A stretch of DNA of 5,698 nucleotides from an uncultured Porphyromonadaceae bacterium (GCA_900554265.1 USGZ01000129.1:1-5698); one strand, 5' to 3'; positions 1 to 5,698 are shown, numbered from the stretch's first letter. Program-made: numbers and translations. Notes: a model not told the origin generated them from the sequence alone.

Positions 1-2
1 CT

Positions 3-695
3 TCCATCTACGGTTCGCGTGCGGCAAACGGTGTGATTATCATCACCACTAAAAAAGGGAAAGCCGCCCAGGCCAACAAAATCAATGTGAGCTTTTCGGC
101 TAACCTCACGGCCCAGTTCTATTCGTCGCAGGCCACGATGAAACTGCTCGACACCCCGGGATATGCCACAGCCATGGCGCAGGCCGCACTTAACGACGGC
201 ATCGATCCGGTGGCCTACGCATCAAGCTACGGCCTGAACCTGAACGCAACCTGGCGCGGCTTCGACTTCTACATCTTCTTCCAGGGCGTGTGCGGCAACG
301 ACATCTTCGACGCCACCCGCCGTACGGACGCCCTCTCGACCAACCTTCCTGCCTACATGCTCAACCGCTGGACCGGCGAAGGCTCGACCAACTCGATGCC
401 CCGCTTCGTACGCGGCGACGGCTACAACTGGCAGAGCTCCGACCTGCTCGTCCACGACGGCAGCTACCTGCGCCTGAAGAACATCCAGCTGGGCTACACC
501 CTGCCCGAGAACCTCACCCGCCGCGTGTCCATCTCGAAGTTCCGCGTCTACGTAGCCGCAGAGAACCTCAAGACCTGGACCAAGTACCACGGCTTCGACC
601 CGGAAATCTCCTCCGGCGGCACTTCCCTGGGCATCGACTACGGCGTATATCCCCAGGCCCGCGTCTGGACCGTCGGCTGCAACCTCGCTTTCTAA
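3..695 (+). CDS. SusC-like TonB-dependent outer-membrane transporter, 3' part, apparently internally deleted
   Basis: The reading frame is open from the window edge and ends at TAA 693-695. SusC proteins are about 1000-residue outer-membrane barrels that import oligosaccharides with TonB energy under a SusD lid. The first visible residues, SIYGSRAANGVIIITTKK, are the conserved end of the SusC plug domain. From about 231 onward the protein reads as the C-terminal barrel (YGLNLNATWRGFDF, then GNDIF, SYLRLKNIQLGYTLP, FRVYVAAENL, and a last strand ending in a terminal Phe). In family members these two parts are separated by several hundred barrel residues, but here only about 50 residues lie between them, in frame. 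I infer a deletion, a recombinant or an assembly join near 225-251. Such a product could not form a normal barrel. The susD start follows 8 bases after the stop, so the genes are probably co-transcribed. Family identity is secure; integrity is doubtful. Confidence 0.9.
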   Translation, partial: SIYGSRAANGVIIITTKKGKAAQANKINVSFSANLTAQFYSSQATMKLLDTPGYATAMAQAALNDGIDPVAYASSYGLNLNATWRGFDFYIFFQGVCGNDIFDATRRTDALSTNLPAYMLNRWTGEGSTNSMPRFVRGDGYNWQSSDLLVHDGSYLRLKNIQLGYTLPENLTRRVSISKFRVYVAAENLKTWTKYHGFDPEISSGGTSLGIDYGVYPQARVWTVGCNLAF

Positions 696-703
696 CCTAA
701 ACC

Positions 704-2230
704 ATGACTCCTAAAATGAAAAAAGCATATATTCTCGGACTCGGTCTGGCCGCTCTCTCGATGGCTGCCTGCTCCGACTCCTGGCTGGAGGTCGAGTCGC
801 CCACACAGACACCCTCCGACGAATACTTCTCCACTGCCGAACACGTAGAAGAGGCCGTTATCGCCGCCTACGATCCCCTGCAGTGGACAGACTGGGGCTG
901 CGGCGAGTACGCTCCCTACATCCTCATGTCCGACATCATGGCCGACGACCTCTGGGTAGGCGGTTCGGACAAGAACGACAACGCCAACTGGCACCTGATG
1001 GCCAACTACGAGGCAACTCCGCTGAAAGTCGTGACCTCCATCTGGGTTGAGGCCTTCTCCGGCATCAAGCGCTGCAACGACGTCCTCGAGGATATCGAAC
1101 GCGGCATCCCCGACGCCACTCCCGAGCAGATCAGCTACTGGACCGCCCAGGTAAAGGTTCTGCGCGCCTTCTACGCCAACTGGCTCTGGAAGTTCTACGG
1201 CAACGTGCCCTACTTCGAGAAGAATCTGACCTATCCCTACATCACCGAGCAGATTACCGCCGACCAGCTCTACGAGCACATGATCGCCGACATCGAGGGC
1301 GCCCTGGCCCTGAACGTCCTGGACTTCCGCTGCCCGGACAGCACCGTAGGCCGCGTCACCACCGCCATGACCTATATGCTCTATACTGAAATCGTGATGT
1401 ACCAGAAGGACACCGCCCGCTACGCAACGGCCCTGGGCTACATGCGCGAAATCATCAACTCGGGCAAGTACGACCTCGTTCCGGACTACACCACCATCTT
1501 CACCGAAGAAGGCGAATGGAACATCGAGTCCATCTGGGAAATCAACTACATCTCCGAGAACGCCGTGCGCGACTGGGGCAATCCCCTCGCCGCCGGAGGC
1601 ACCGTGTTGCCGACCCTGATCAGCCCGAACAACTGGCCCAGCGGCACCGCCGGCCACAACACCGGCTGGGGCTTCGCTCCCGTACGCCTGGAGACCTACG
1701 AGCGCTACGCCGACAACGACACGCGCCGCGACGCAACCTGCTGGAACGCCGGCGCAACGGGCGTGGAGTACAACAAGCGCTACCAGGACTTCGGCTTCTT
1801 CCTTGAGAAATACACCGCCAAGGAAAACGGCAACGCCGGACAGAAGGCTTCGGGCGAACTCAACTACAACAACAACTGGCGCATCTACCGCTTCTCCGAG
1901 ACCCTCCTCAACGCCGCCGAGCTCATCGTGGCCACCGGAGGCAATACTGCCGAGGCCAAGGACTACCTCAACCGCGTCCGCACCCGCGCCGGCCTGACCA
2001 TCCAGCTCGAGCCCACCCTCGACAACATCATCGAGGAACGCCACCTCGAATTCGTAGGCGAAGGCAAGCGCTACTGGGACCTCATCCGCACGGACAAGGC
2101 CGCATCCGTCCTCGTTCCCGACCAGTACGGCTACCGCACCAACACCTGGAGCCCCAACAAGAAGCACCTGCCCATCCCCCAGAGCGAAATCGACAAAGCC
2201 CAGGGCACGCTTTCCCAGAATCCCTATTGA
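704..2230 (+). CDS. SusD/RagB-like outer-membrane glycan-binding lipoprotein
   Basis: 508 residues, a normal length for SusD. SusD proteins are alpha-helical (TPR-like) surface lipoproteins that cap the SusC barrel and hand over oligosaccharides. The signal peptide ends in lipobox M20-A-A-C23, giving a lipidated Cys23 followed by S-D-S-W. The region after it (SPTQTPSDEYFSTAEHVEEA) is a typical SusD N-terminus. Near the C-terminus, GEGKRYWDLIR at 452-462 and the PIPQSEID...QNPY ending at 490-508 are hallmark SusD_RagB motifs. The start is uncertain: ATG 704 gives MTPKMKK, while ATG 716 gives MKKAYILGLGL, which looks more like the other signal peptides here and is preceded by TAAA. No Shine-Dalgarno is seen at either. 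The gene lies 8 bases after susC and 21 before the binding-protein gene, as in an operon. Codons TTA, CTA and TCA are absent, which suggests high expression. Ligand specificity cannot be read from the sequence; beta-glucan is inferred from the neighbours. Confidence 0.96.
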   Translation: MTPKMKKAYILGLGLAALSMAACSDSWLEVESPTQTPSDEYFSTAEHVEEAVIAAYDPLQWTDWGCGEYAPYILMSDIMADDLWVGGSDKNDNANWHLMANYEATPLKVVTSIWVEAFSGIKRCNDVLEDIERGIPDATPEQISYWTAQVKVLRAFYANWLWKFYGNVPYFEKNLTYPYITEQITADQLYEHMIADIEGALALNVLDFRCPDSTVGRVTTAMTYMLYTEIVMYQKDTARYATALGYMREIINSGKYDLVPDYTTIFTEEGEWNIESIWEINYISENAVRDWGNPLAAGGTVLPTLISPNNWPSGTAGHNTGWGFAPVRLETYERYADNDTRRDATCWNAGATGVEYNKRYQDFGFFLEKYTAKENGNAGQKASGELNYNNNWRIYRFSETLLNAAELIVATGGNTAEAKDYLNRVRTRAGLTIQLEPTLDNIIEERHLEFVGEGKRYWDLIRTDKAASVLVPDQYGYRTNTWSPNKKHLPIPQSEIDKAQGTLSQNPY

Positions 2231-2251
2231 TTTCTTAATCCTCAGTATCAA

Positions 2252-3619
2252 ATGAAAAATTACATCAATATAGCCGTCTGCGCCCTGGCTGCTTTCGGTC
2301 TGGCTGCATGCTCGGAGGAAAAGGTGATTGACGTCAATACCGCCGCCATTCCCCTGATTACCGACTACGCCGACAATTTCCAGGTTACCGTGGACCAGGA
2401 GACCAACAACGCGACCTTCACCTTCACCGGCCGCGACGCCTACCCCGTGTGGATCATCGACGGCAAGTCCTACTCCACCGACCTGACCTTCACCCGCTAC
2501 TACCGCAAGGCCGGCGACTACGCCGTAGAGGTAAAGGTAGGCAACAGCAACGGCATCTCGCAGGGCGCACTGCCCCTGAGCTTCCACATCGACAAGACCT
2601 CCATGAGCGGCTTCGGAGGCTTTAACTTCGAGTACGAGCACAACCTCTGGCTCACCGCCAACCGCAAGATCAACTCCTTCTTCTACGCTCCCGGCTGGGC
2701 CCAGCTGCCCGATCCGTCGTACACATTCACCGACGACGCCTTCAGCGTAACCCTTCCGGCAGCCACTACCGAACAGTGGCAGGCACAGTGCCACATCGGT
2801 ACCGACATCTGCCTCACCGCCGGCGAGCACTACGACGGCTCCTTCATCTTCACCTCGAACGTCAACATCACCCAGGCCGTCCTGAAAATCCATCCCGACG
2901 GCGACGACGACGACGGCCACTCCTTCTTCCCCAACCAGAAAATCCGCCTCACCGCAGGCGAGCCCACAACCTTCTGGTTCTCCGACCTCGAGGCTGCCGT
3001 CGACATGAACAACCTGGTGTTCACCCTCGACTTCGGCGGCAACCCCGAGAACGCCGAAATCTCCGTAGAGAACTTCGTGATCAAGAACCATATCTACGAC
3101 GACGGCACCGTCCTTCCCGAACTGCCCAAGACTCCCGAACCCAACTGGGCCGCATGGGACAGCCCGGACAACCTGCTGATGAGCTCCAACTTCGGCTTCT
3201 CCTTCTGGTACGCTCCCGGCTGGAACCAGATTGCCGACCCGACCGTGACTTCCGCCGACGGCGTCTACACCATCGACCTTCCCTCGGCTACCTTCGAGCA
3301 GTGGCAGGCCCAGTGGTTCTTCAACACCGACCTGGCCATCGACAACCTCGACCAGGAGTATGACTTCCACATCGCCTTCGAGAGCAATGTCGACGTTCCC
3401 TCCGTCATGGTCAAGCTCACCGACACGGACAACGACAAGAGCTTCTTCTTCGCCGAGACCGTGGCCCTCACCGGCGGCGCCCGCAACACCTTCTGGCAGG
3501 CCGCCATCAAGGCTCCGGCAGCCATGGGCAAGGTAAGCCTCGTCCTCGACTTCGGCGGCAAGCCCGAAGGCACCACCGTCAAGGTCAGCGAAATATGCTT
3601 CCAGAAGCATAAAGGCTAA
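2252..3619 (+). CDS. Surface glycan-binding lipoprotein (SusE-position): PKD-like domain plus two tandem CBM-like modules
   Basis: 455 residues. A signal peptide with lipobox L17-A-A-C20 is followed by S-E-E-K, an acidic stretch resembling the Bacteroidota surface-export signal, so the protein is probably displayed outside the cell. Residues about 32-114 read as a PKD/Ig-like beta domain. Residues about 131-279 and 307-453 are two copies of one beta-sandwich-like module sharing YAPGW, a D-P after it, EQWQAQ, an Asp-rich loop before SFF, and LDFGG-x-PE. A PKD-type spacer followed by binding modules directly after SusD is the usual design of surface glycan-binding proteins in beta-glucan PULs. 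No catalytic motif is visible, so it should bind the polymer and hold it near SusC/SusD. Conserved aromatics W149/W324 and W176/W351 are candidate sugar-stacking residues. The ligand is inferred from the adjacent GH16, not shown. The gene is 21 bases after susD and followed by a strong terminator. Confidence 0.9.
   Translation: MKNYINIAVCALAAFGLAACSEEKVIDVNTAAIPLITDYADNFQVTVDQETNNATFTFTGRDAYPVWIIDGKSYSTDLTFTRYYRKAGDYAVEVKVGNSNGISQGALPLSFHIDKTSMSGFGGFNFEYEHNLWLTANRKINSFFYAPGWAQLPDPSYTFTDDAFSVTLPAATTEQWQAQCHIGTDICLTAGEHYDGSFIFTSNVNITQAVLKIHPDGDDDDGHSFFPNQKIRLTAGEPTTFWFSDLEAAVDMNNLVFTLDFGGNPENAEISVENFVIKNHIYDDGTVLPELPKTPEPNWAAWDSPDNLLMSSNFGFSFWYAPGWNQIADPTVTSADGVYTIDLPSATFEQWQAQWFFNTDLAIDNLDQEYDFHIAFESNVDVPSVMVKLTDTDNDKSFFFAETVALTGGARNTFWQAAIKAPAAMGKVSLVLDFGGKPEGTTVKVSEICFQKHKG
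2642..3088 (+). repeat. Binding module copy 1 within the glycan-binding lipoprotein
   Basis: Residues about 131-279 of the protein. Landmarks are YAPGW (145-149), EQWQAQC (174-180), an Asp-rich loop (216-221) before SFF, and LDFGGNPE (260s). Copy 2 has the same order and spacing. At DNA level TACGCTCCCGGCTGG at 2684-2698 recurs exactly in copy 2, and CTCGACTTCGGCGGCAA at 3026-3042 does too. The copies otherwise differ at many residues, so the duplication is not recent; the identical stretches probably reflect conserved residues plus narrow codon choice. Confidence 0.85.
3170..3610 (+). repeat. Binding module copy 2 within the glycan-binding lipoprotein
   Basis: Residues about 307-453, the C-terminal module. 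It has YAPGW (320-324), EQWQAQW (349-355), an Asp-rich loop (391-395) before SFFF, and LDFGGKPE (432-439). It carries Trp355 where copy 1 has Cys180, and has no cysteine pair near that position. A roughly 27-residue linker containing several prolines (280-306) joins the two copies, which would allow them to move independently on a long glucan chain. Confidence 0.85.
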
Positions 3620-3645
3620 GCCTGCTTTCCTTCCGAACCGACCAT

Positions 3646-3680
3646 AAAGGAGGCGCCGGCATCCTCCGGCGCCTCCTTTT
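3646..3680 (+). terminator. Rho-independent terminator between the glycan-binding protein gene and GH16
   Basis: The left arm AAAGGAGGCGCCGG (3646-3659) pairs perfectly over 14 bp with CCGGCGCCTCCTTT (3666-3679), around a 6-base loop CATCCT. It starts 27 bases after the stop codon of the upstream gene. The T-run is short (3677-3680, partly within the stem) and is followed by C and seven A, so termination on the + strand may be incomplete. The minus-strand reading lacks a T-run after the stem. It lies inside a PUL whose next gene runs the same way, so it probably lowers enzyme-gene transcription relative to susCD and the binding protein. Confidence 0.85.
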
Positions 3681-3688
3681 CAAAAAAA

Positions 3689-3697
3689 TCACCCTAC
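3689..3697 (+). promoter_or_regulatory. 9-base leader element TCACCCTAC before the GH16 start
   Basis: TCACCCTAC ends two bases before ATG 3700. The same nine bases sit at exactly the same distance before the GH5 ATG (4942-4950). Both copies follow an A/T-rich tract. Neither resembles a Shine-Dalgarno sequence. A role in translation start or mRNA leader function is only a guess; chance similarity or local duplication are alternatives. Confidence 0.3.
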
Positions 3698-3699
3698 TG

Positions 3700-4830
3700 A
3701 TGAACAAACTTGTCAAAATCCTCATGGGCTCGATGATTGCCTGCGCCGCCATGTTCGTTTCCTGCGGCTCGGACAGCGACGAACCCGCACCCGCGCCAGG
3801 TTCCGTTTCGGCCAATCCCTCGTCGCTGACTTTCGGCTACGATGCTTCCGAGGCCACTTTCAGCGTTACCACCTCCGGCGAATGGAATGCCTCCACCGAC
3901 AACGACTGGATCAGCCTGGCATGCACCGGTACCGCCACAACCTCCGGCAGCGTCACCGTCCGCGTCAAAGCAAATCCCTCCCTTGAAGCCCGCACGGGCA
4001 CCATCACCCTCTACAGCGGCCGCGCCACCGCTACCGTCGCCGTCAGCCAGGCAGGCATGCCTCTGCCCGACCCGGACCCGGACATCGAAGTTCCGGAAGG
4101 CTATACCCTGGTATGGCACGACGAGTTCAACAGCGGCACGACGCTGAACACCGACGACTGGACACACCAGGCCGCCAGCCCCGGCTGGGTCAACAACGAA
4201 CTTCAGACCTACGTCAAGGGCGAGTACGGCGGTCAGCGCGTAACCGAAATCAAGGACGGACACCTCTCCATAACCGCATTCAAGTCAGGCTCCAGCGTTT
4301 ATTCCGGCCGTGTCTACGCCAAGGAAAGCACCGGCTGGAAATATGGAATCATAGAAGCTTCCATCAGGCTTCCCAAAGGCAAAGGCACATGGCCGGCCTT
4401 CTGGATGATGCCCGTAAACAACGATTTCGGCACAAATCCGTGGCCCCGCTGCGGCGAAATCGACATAATGGAGGAAGTGGGCTACAACCCGAACTACACC
4501 TCCTCGAGCCTCCACACCCAGGCTTACAACCACACCAAAGGCACTCAGAAAACCGCCGAGCGCCTTACCGAAGGCGCCCAGGACAACTACCACGTCTACC
4601 GCCTGGAGTGGACCGAGGACTACATCCGCACCTACGTCGACGGCCGCCTGCTGCTGTCGTTCAACAACGACAAGACAGGCAATGTCGATACATGGCCCTT
4701 CGACAAGCCCTTCTATGTAATCCTCAATCTCGCCTGGGGCGGTGACTGGGGCGGAGCGCAGGGCGTCGACGAGTCGGCCCTGCCGGCGACCATGGACGTC
4801 GACTACGTGCGCGTGTTCCAGAAGCTCTGA
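3700..4830 (+). CDS. BACON-domain GH16 endo-beta-glucanase (laminarinase/lichenase type) lipoprotein
   Basis: 376 residues. The signal peptide ends in lipobox F19-V-S-C22, followed by G-S-D-S-D-E, an acidic run fitting surface export. Residues about 36-118 form a BACON domain (SANPSSLTF, WNASTDNDWISL, ARTGTITL, VSQAG), thought to be a spacer or carbohydrate-contact module in Bacteroidota enzymes. A PDPDPD linker (123-128) leads to a GH16 domain at about 133-376 with HDEFNSG, NNELQTY, WPAFWMM and the final strand DYVRVFQ. The active site is GEIDIMEE: E253 should be the nucleophile, D255 the assisting residue and E258 the acid/base. The E-x-D-x-x-E spacing is that of laminarinases and bacterial lichenases, so it should cut internal beta-1,3 or beta-1,3/1,4-glucan bonds with retention. 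Laminarin versus mixed-linkage glucan cannot be decided here. It starts 80 bases after the previous gene, beyond the terminator; no clear promoter is seen. Confidence 0.95.
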   Translation: MNKLVKILMGSMIACAAMFVSCGSDSDEPAPAPGSVSANPSSLTFGYDASEATFSVTTSGEWNASTDNDWISLACTGTATTSGSVTVRVKANPSLEARTGTITLYSGRATATVAVSQAGMPLPDPDPDIEVPEGYTLVWHDEFNSGTTLNTDDWTHQAASPGWVNNELQTYVKGEYGGQRVTEIKDGHLSITAFKSGSSVYSGRVYAKESTGWKYGIIEASIRLPKGKGTWPAFWMMPVNNDFGTNPWPRCGEIDIMEEVGYNPNYTSSSLHTQAYNHTKGTQKTAERLTEGAQDNYHVYRLEWTEDYIRTYVDGRLLLSFNNDKTGNVDTWPFDKPFYVILNLAWGGDWGGAQGVDESALPATMDVDYVRVFQKL

Positions 4831-4952
4831 GCTTCCGGAGCCCCGATTCAGGCAATATCAGTTTTCCCAACAGTCAGATTGAATACCGACTTTTGAATCC
4901 AAGGCACAGTGCAAGGAAAGAAGATTGTTTTAGTTTTTAATTCACCCTACCC
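4831..4952. other. Intergenic spacer between GH16 and GH5
   Basis: 122 bases with no ORF, no RNA gene and no convincing terminator. It turns distinctly A/T-rich just before GH5 (4921-4943), which is usual for Bacteroidota translation starts. A TAGTTTTT at 4931-4938 loosely resembles the Bacteroides -7 box (TAnnTTTG), but the only good upstream TTTG (4892-4895) is about 35 bases away instead of about 20, so I do not call a promoter. Confidence 0.5.
4942..4950 (+). promoter_or_regulatory. 9-base leader element TCACCCTAC before the GH5 start
   Basis: Identical in sequence and in distance from ATG (two bases) to the element before GH16 at 3689-3697. The surrounding bases differ (TTTTTAAT before it here, AAAAAAA before it there), so the match is confined to the short core. 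The susD and binding-protein genes do not carry it. Function unknown. Confidence 0.3.
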
Positions 4953-5698
4953 ATGAAAAGCATCCTTTCAGGCAGCCTTGCCGCACTCGCCCTCCTCGCG
5001 GGCTGCAATACACCGGACACCCGGCCCGCGGCAAGCGACAGTTCCGCGGAATTCGTGCGCATCGACGGCCGGTACCTTATCGAGCCCTCCGGCGACACCC
5101 TCTTTATCCGCGGCACAAACCTGGGCAACTGGCTCAACCCCGAAGGCTACATGTTCGGCTTCAGCCGCGTAAACTCCGCAGGCATGATAAATCAGATGCT
5201 CTGCGAGCTGGTCGGCGAACAGGCAGCAGCGGACTTCTGGCAGAATTTCAAGGACAATTACATCACGCGCCAGGATATCGACTTCATCGCCTCCACCGGC
5301 GCCAACACCATACGTCTGCCCTTCCACTACAAGCTCTTTACCGACGAGGACTTCATGGGCCTGACCTCCGACCAGGACGGCTTCGCCCGTGTGGATTCCG
5401 TCGTTGCCTGGTGCAAGGCCAACGGGCTCTACCTCATCCTCGACATGCACGACGCTCCCGGCGGCCAGACCGGCGACAACATCGACGACTCCTTCGGCTA
5501 TCCTTTCCTGCAGAGCGACCCCCGCAACGAAGCAAAGTTCTACTCCATCTGGAAGGAAATCGCCATCCGCTACGCCGACGAGCCGACCATCCTGGGCTAT
5601 GAGCTGATGAACGAACCCGTGGCCCCCTACTTCGGCGACCGCCAGGACGAGCTGAACGCCGCCACCGTGCGCATCATGCGGCAGGGCGCCGACACGAT
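4953..5698 (+). CDS. GH5-family glycoside hydrolase lipoprotein, N-terminal part (runs off the window)
   Basis: 248 codons are visible and the frame is open at the window end. Start ATG 4953 gives MKSILSGSLAALALLAGC with a textbook lipobox L15-A-G-C18. The residues after Cys18 (N-T-P-D-T) are less acidic than in the neighbouring lipoproteins, so surface display is less certain. GH5 (TIM-barrel, clan GH-A) motifs appear in order: FIRGTNLGNWL (51-61), GANTIRLPF (117-124) with conserved R121, LILDMHDAPGGQ (161-172) with H166, and LGYELMNEP (214-222), where E221 is the expected acid/base. The nucleophile Glu should follow beyond 5698. The LGNWL and H-x-APG-x-Q features resemble GH5 exo-beta-1,3-glucanases of fungi, which with the GH16 neighbour suggests a beta-glucan or oligosaccharide substrate; the subfamily cannot be fixed. 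It lies 122 bases after GH16 in the same orientation. An alternative is a different beta-1,4- or beta-1,6-active GH5. Confidence 0.9.
   Translation, partial: MKSILSGSLAALALLAGCNTPDTRPAASDSSAEFVRIDGRYLIEPSGDTLFIRGTNLGNWLNPEGYMFGFSRVNSAGMINQMLCELVGEQAAADFWQNFKDNYITRQDIDFIASTGANTIRLPFHYKLFTDEDFMGLTSDQDGFARVDSVVAWCKANGLYLILDMHDAPGGQTGDNIDDSFGYPFLQSDPRNEAKFYSIWKEIAIRYADEPTILGYELMNEPVAPYFGDRQDELNAATVRIMRQGADT

Noticed and set aside
222..590. Minus-strand open frame opposite the susC 3' part.
   Set aside because: Same register effect as above; it stops exactly at the sense TCA codon at 222-224 and shows no motif.
290..700. Second + strand open frame overlapping the susC 3' part.
   Set aside because: Arg/Pro-rich out-of-frame translation of GC-rich coding DNA; the susC frame has clear family motifs.
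692..3610. Very long open frame on the minus strand (about 970 codons) opposite susD and the binding-protein gene.
   Set aside because: It is in exact codon register with the sense genes and is open only because they avoid TTA, CTA and TCA. Its product is Gly/Val-rich low-information sequence with no recognisable domain, and it crosses two clear genes and their spacer.
3694..4263. Minus-strand open frame opposite the BACON half of GH16.
   Set aside because: Compositional shadow of a well-supported gene; no signal peptide, domain or start context.
4831..4841. Imperfect palindrome GCTTCCGGAGC just after the GH16 stop.
   Set aside because: Too short, imperfect and without a T-run, so not a terminator; no sign of a protein-binding site.
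4892..4938. Possible Bacteroides-type promoter (TTTG and TAGTTTTT) before GH5.
   Set aside because: The -7 box lacks its final G and the spacing to the TTTG is about 35 bases instead of about 20.
4968..5450. Minus-strand open frame opposite GH5.
   Set aside because: The + strand frame has a signal peptide and GH5 catalytic motifs; the minus frame has none.
1..5698. Searched for insertion sequences, tRNA/rRNA, CRISPR arrays, att sites and phage genes.
   Set aside because: None seen: no terminal inverted repeats, no transposase motifs, no regularly spaced repeats, and no tRNA-like cloverleaf in the short spacers.

Overview
The window is part of a polysaccharide utilization locus (PUL) from a member of the Bacteroidota, all on the + strand. 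The evidence is a SusC/SusD pair followed by a PKD-containing surface glycan-binding lipoprotein, a BACON-GH16 lipoprotein and a GH5 lipoprotein. Start codons lack Shine-Dalgarno sequences, as is normal in this phylum. The coding DNA is GC-rich, with third positions strongly favouring C and G. This fits a high-GC gut-type Bacteroidales lineage (Rikenellaceae/Alistipes-like) better than Bacteroides itself, but that assignment is an inference from composition only.

Layout: 1-695 is the 3' part of a susC-like gene (its 5' end lies outside the window). It carries the end of the plug and the C-terminal barrel strands but appears to lack several hundred barrel residues between them. 704-2230 encodes a complete SusD-like lipoprotein. 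2252-3619 encodes a surface glycan-binding lipoprotein with a PKD-like domain and two tandem copies of a CBM-like module. A strong hairpin terminator lies at 3646-3680. 3700-4830 encodes a BACON-GH16 endo-beta-glucanase with intact catalytic residues. 4953 to the window end is the N-terminal two thirds or so of a GH5 glycoside hydrolase, including its acid/base glutamate; the nucleophile should lie beyond the window. The only other non-coding stretch longer than 30 bases is 4831-4952, which holds no recognisable gene.

How the genes fit together: GH16 and the glycan-binding protein would act at the outer cell surface, cutting and holding a beta-glucan (most likely laminarin-type beta-1,3 or mixed-linkage beta-1,3/1,4-glucan). 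SusD would deliver oligosaccharides to the SusC TonB-dependent transporter, and GH5 would trim beta-glucan oligosaccharides. The hairpin after the binding-protein gene would let the transport and binding genes be transcribed more than the enzymes.

I see a recognisable PUL rather than a wholly new system. The points most worth a second look are the apparent in-frame deletion or chimera in susC (coincident with a codon-usage switch), the diverged tandem modules of the binding protein, the internal terminator, and an identical 9-base element at identical spacing before the GH16 and GH5 starts.
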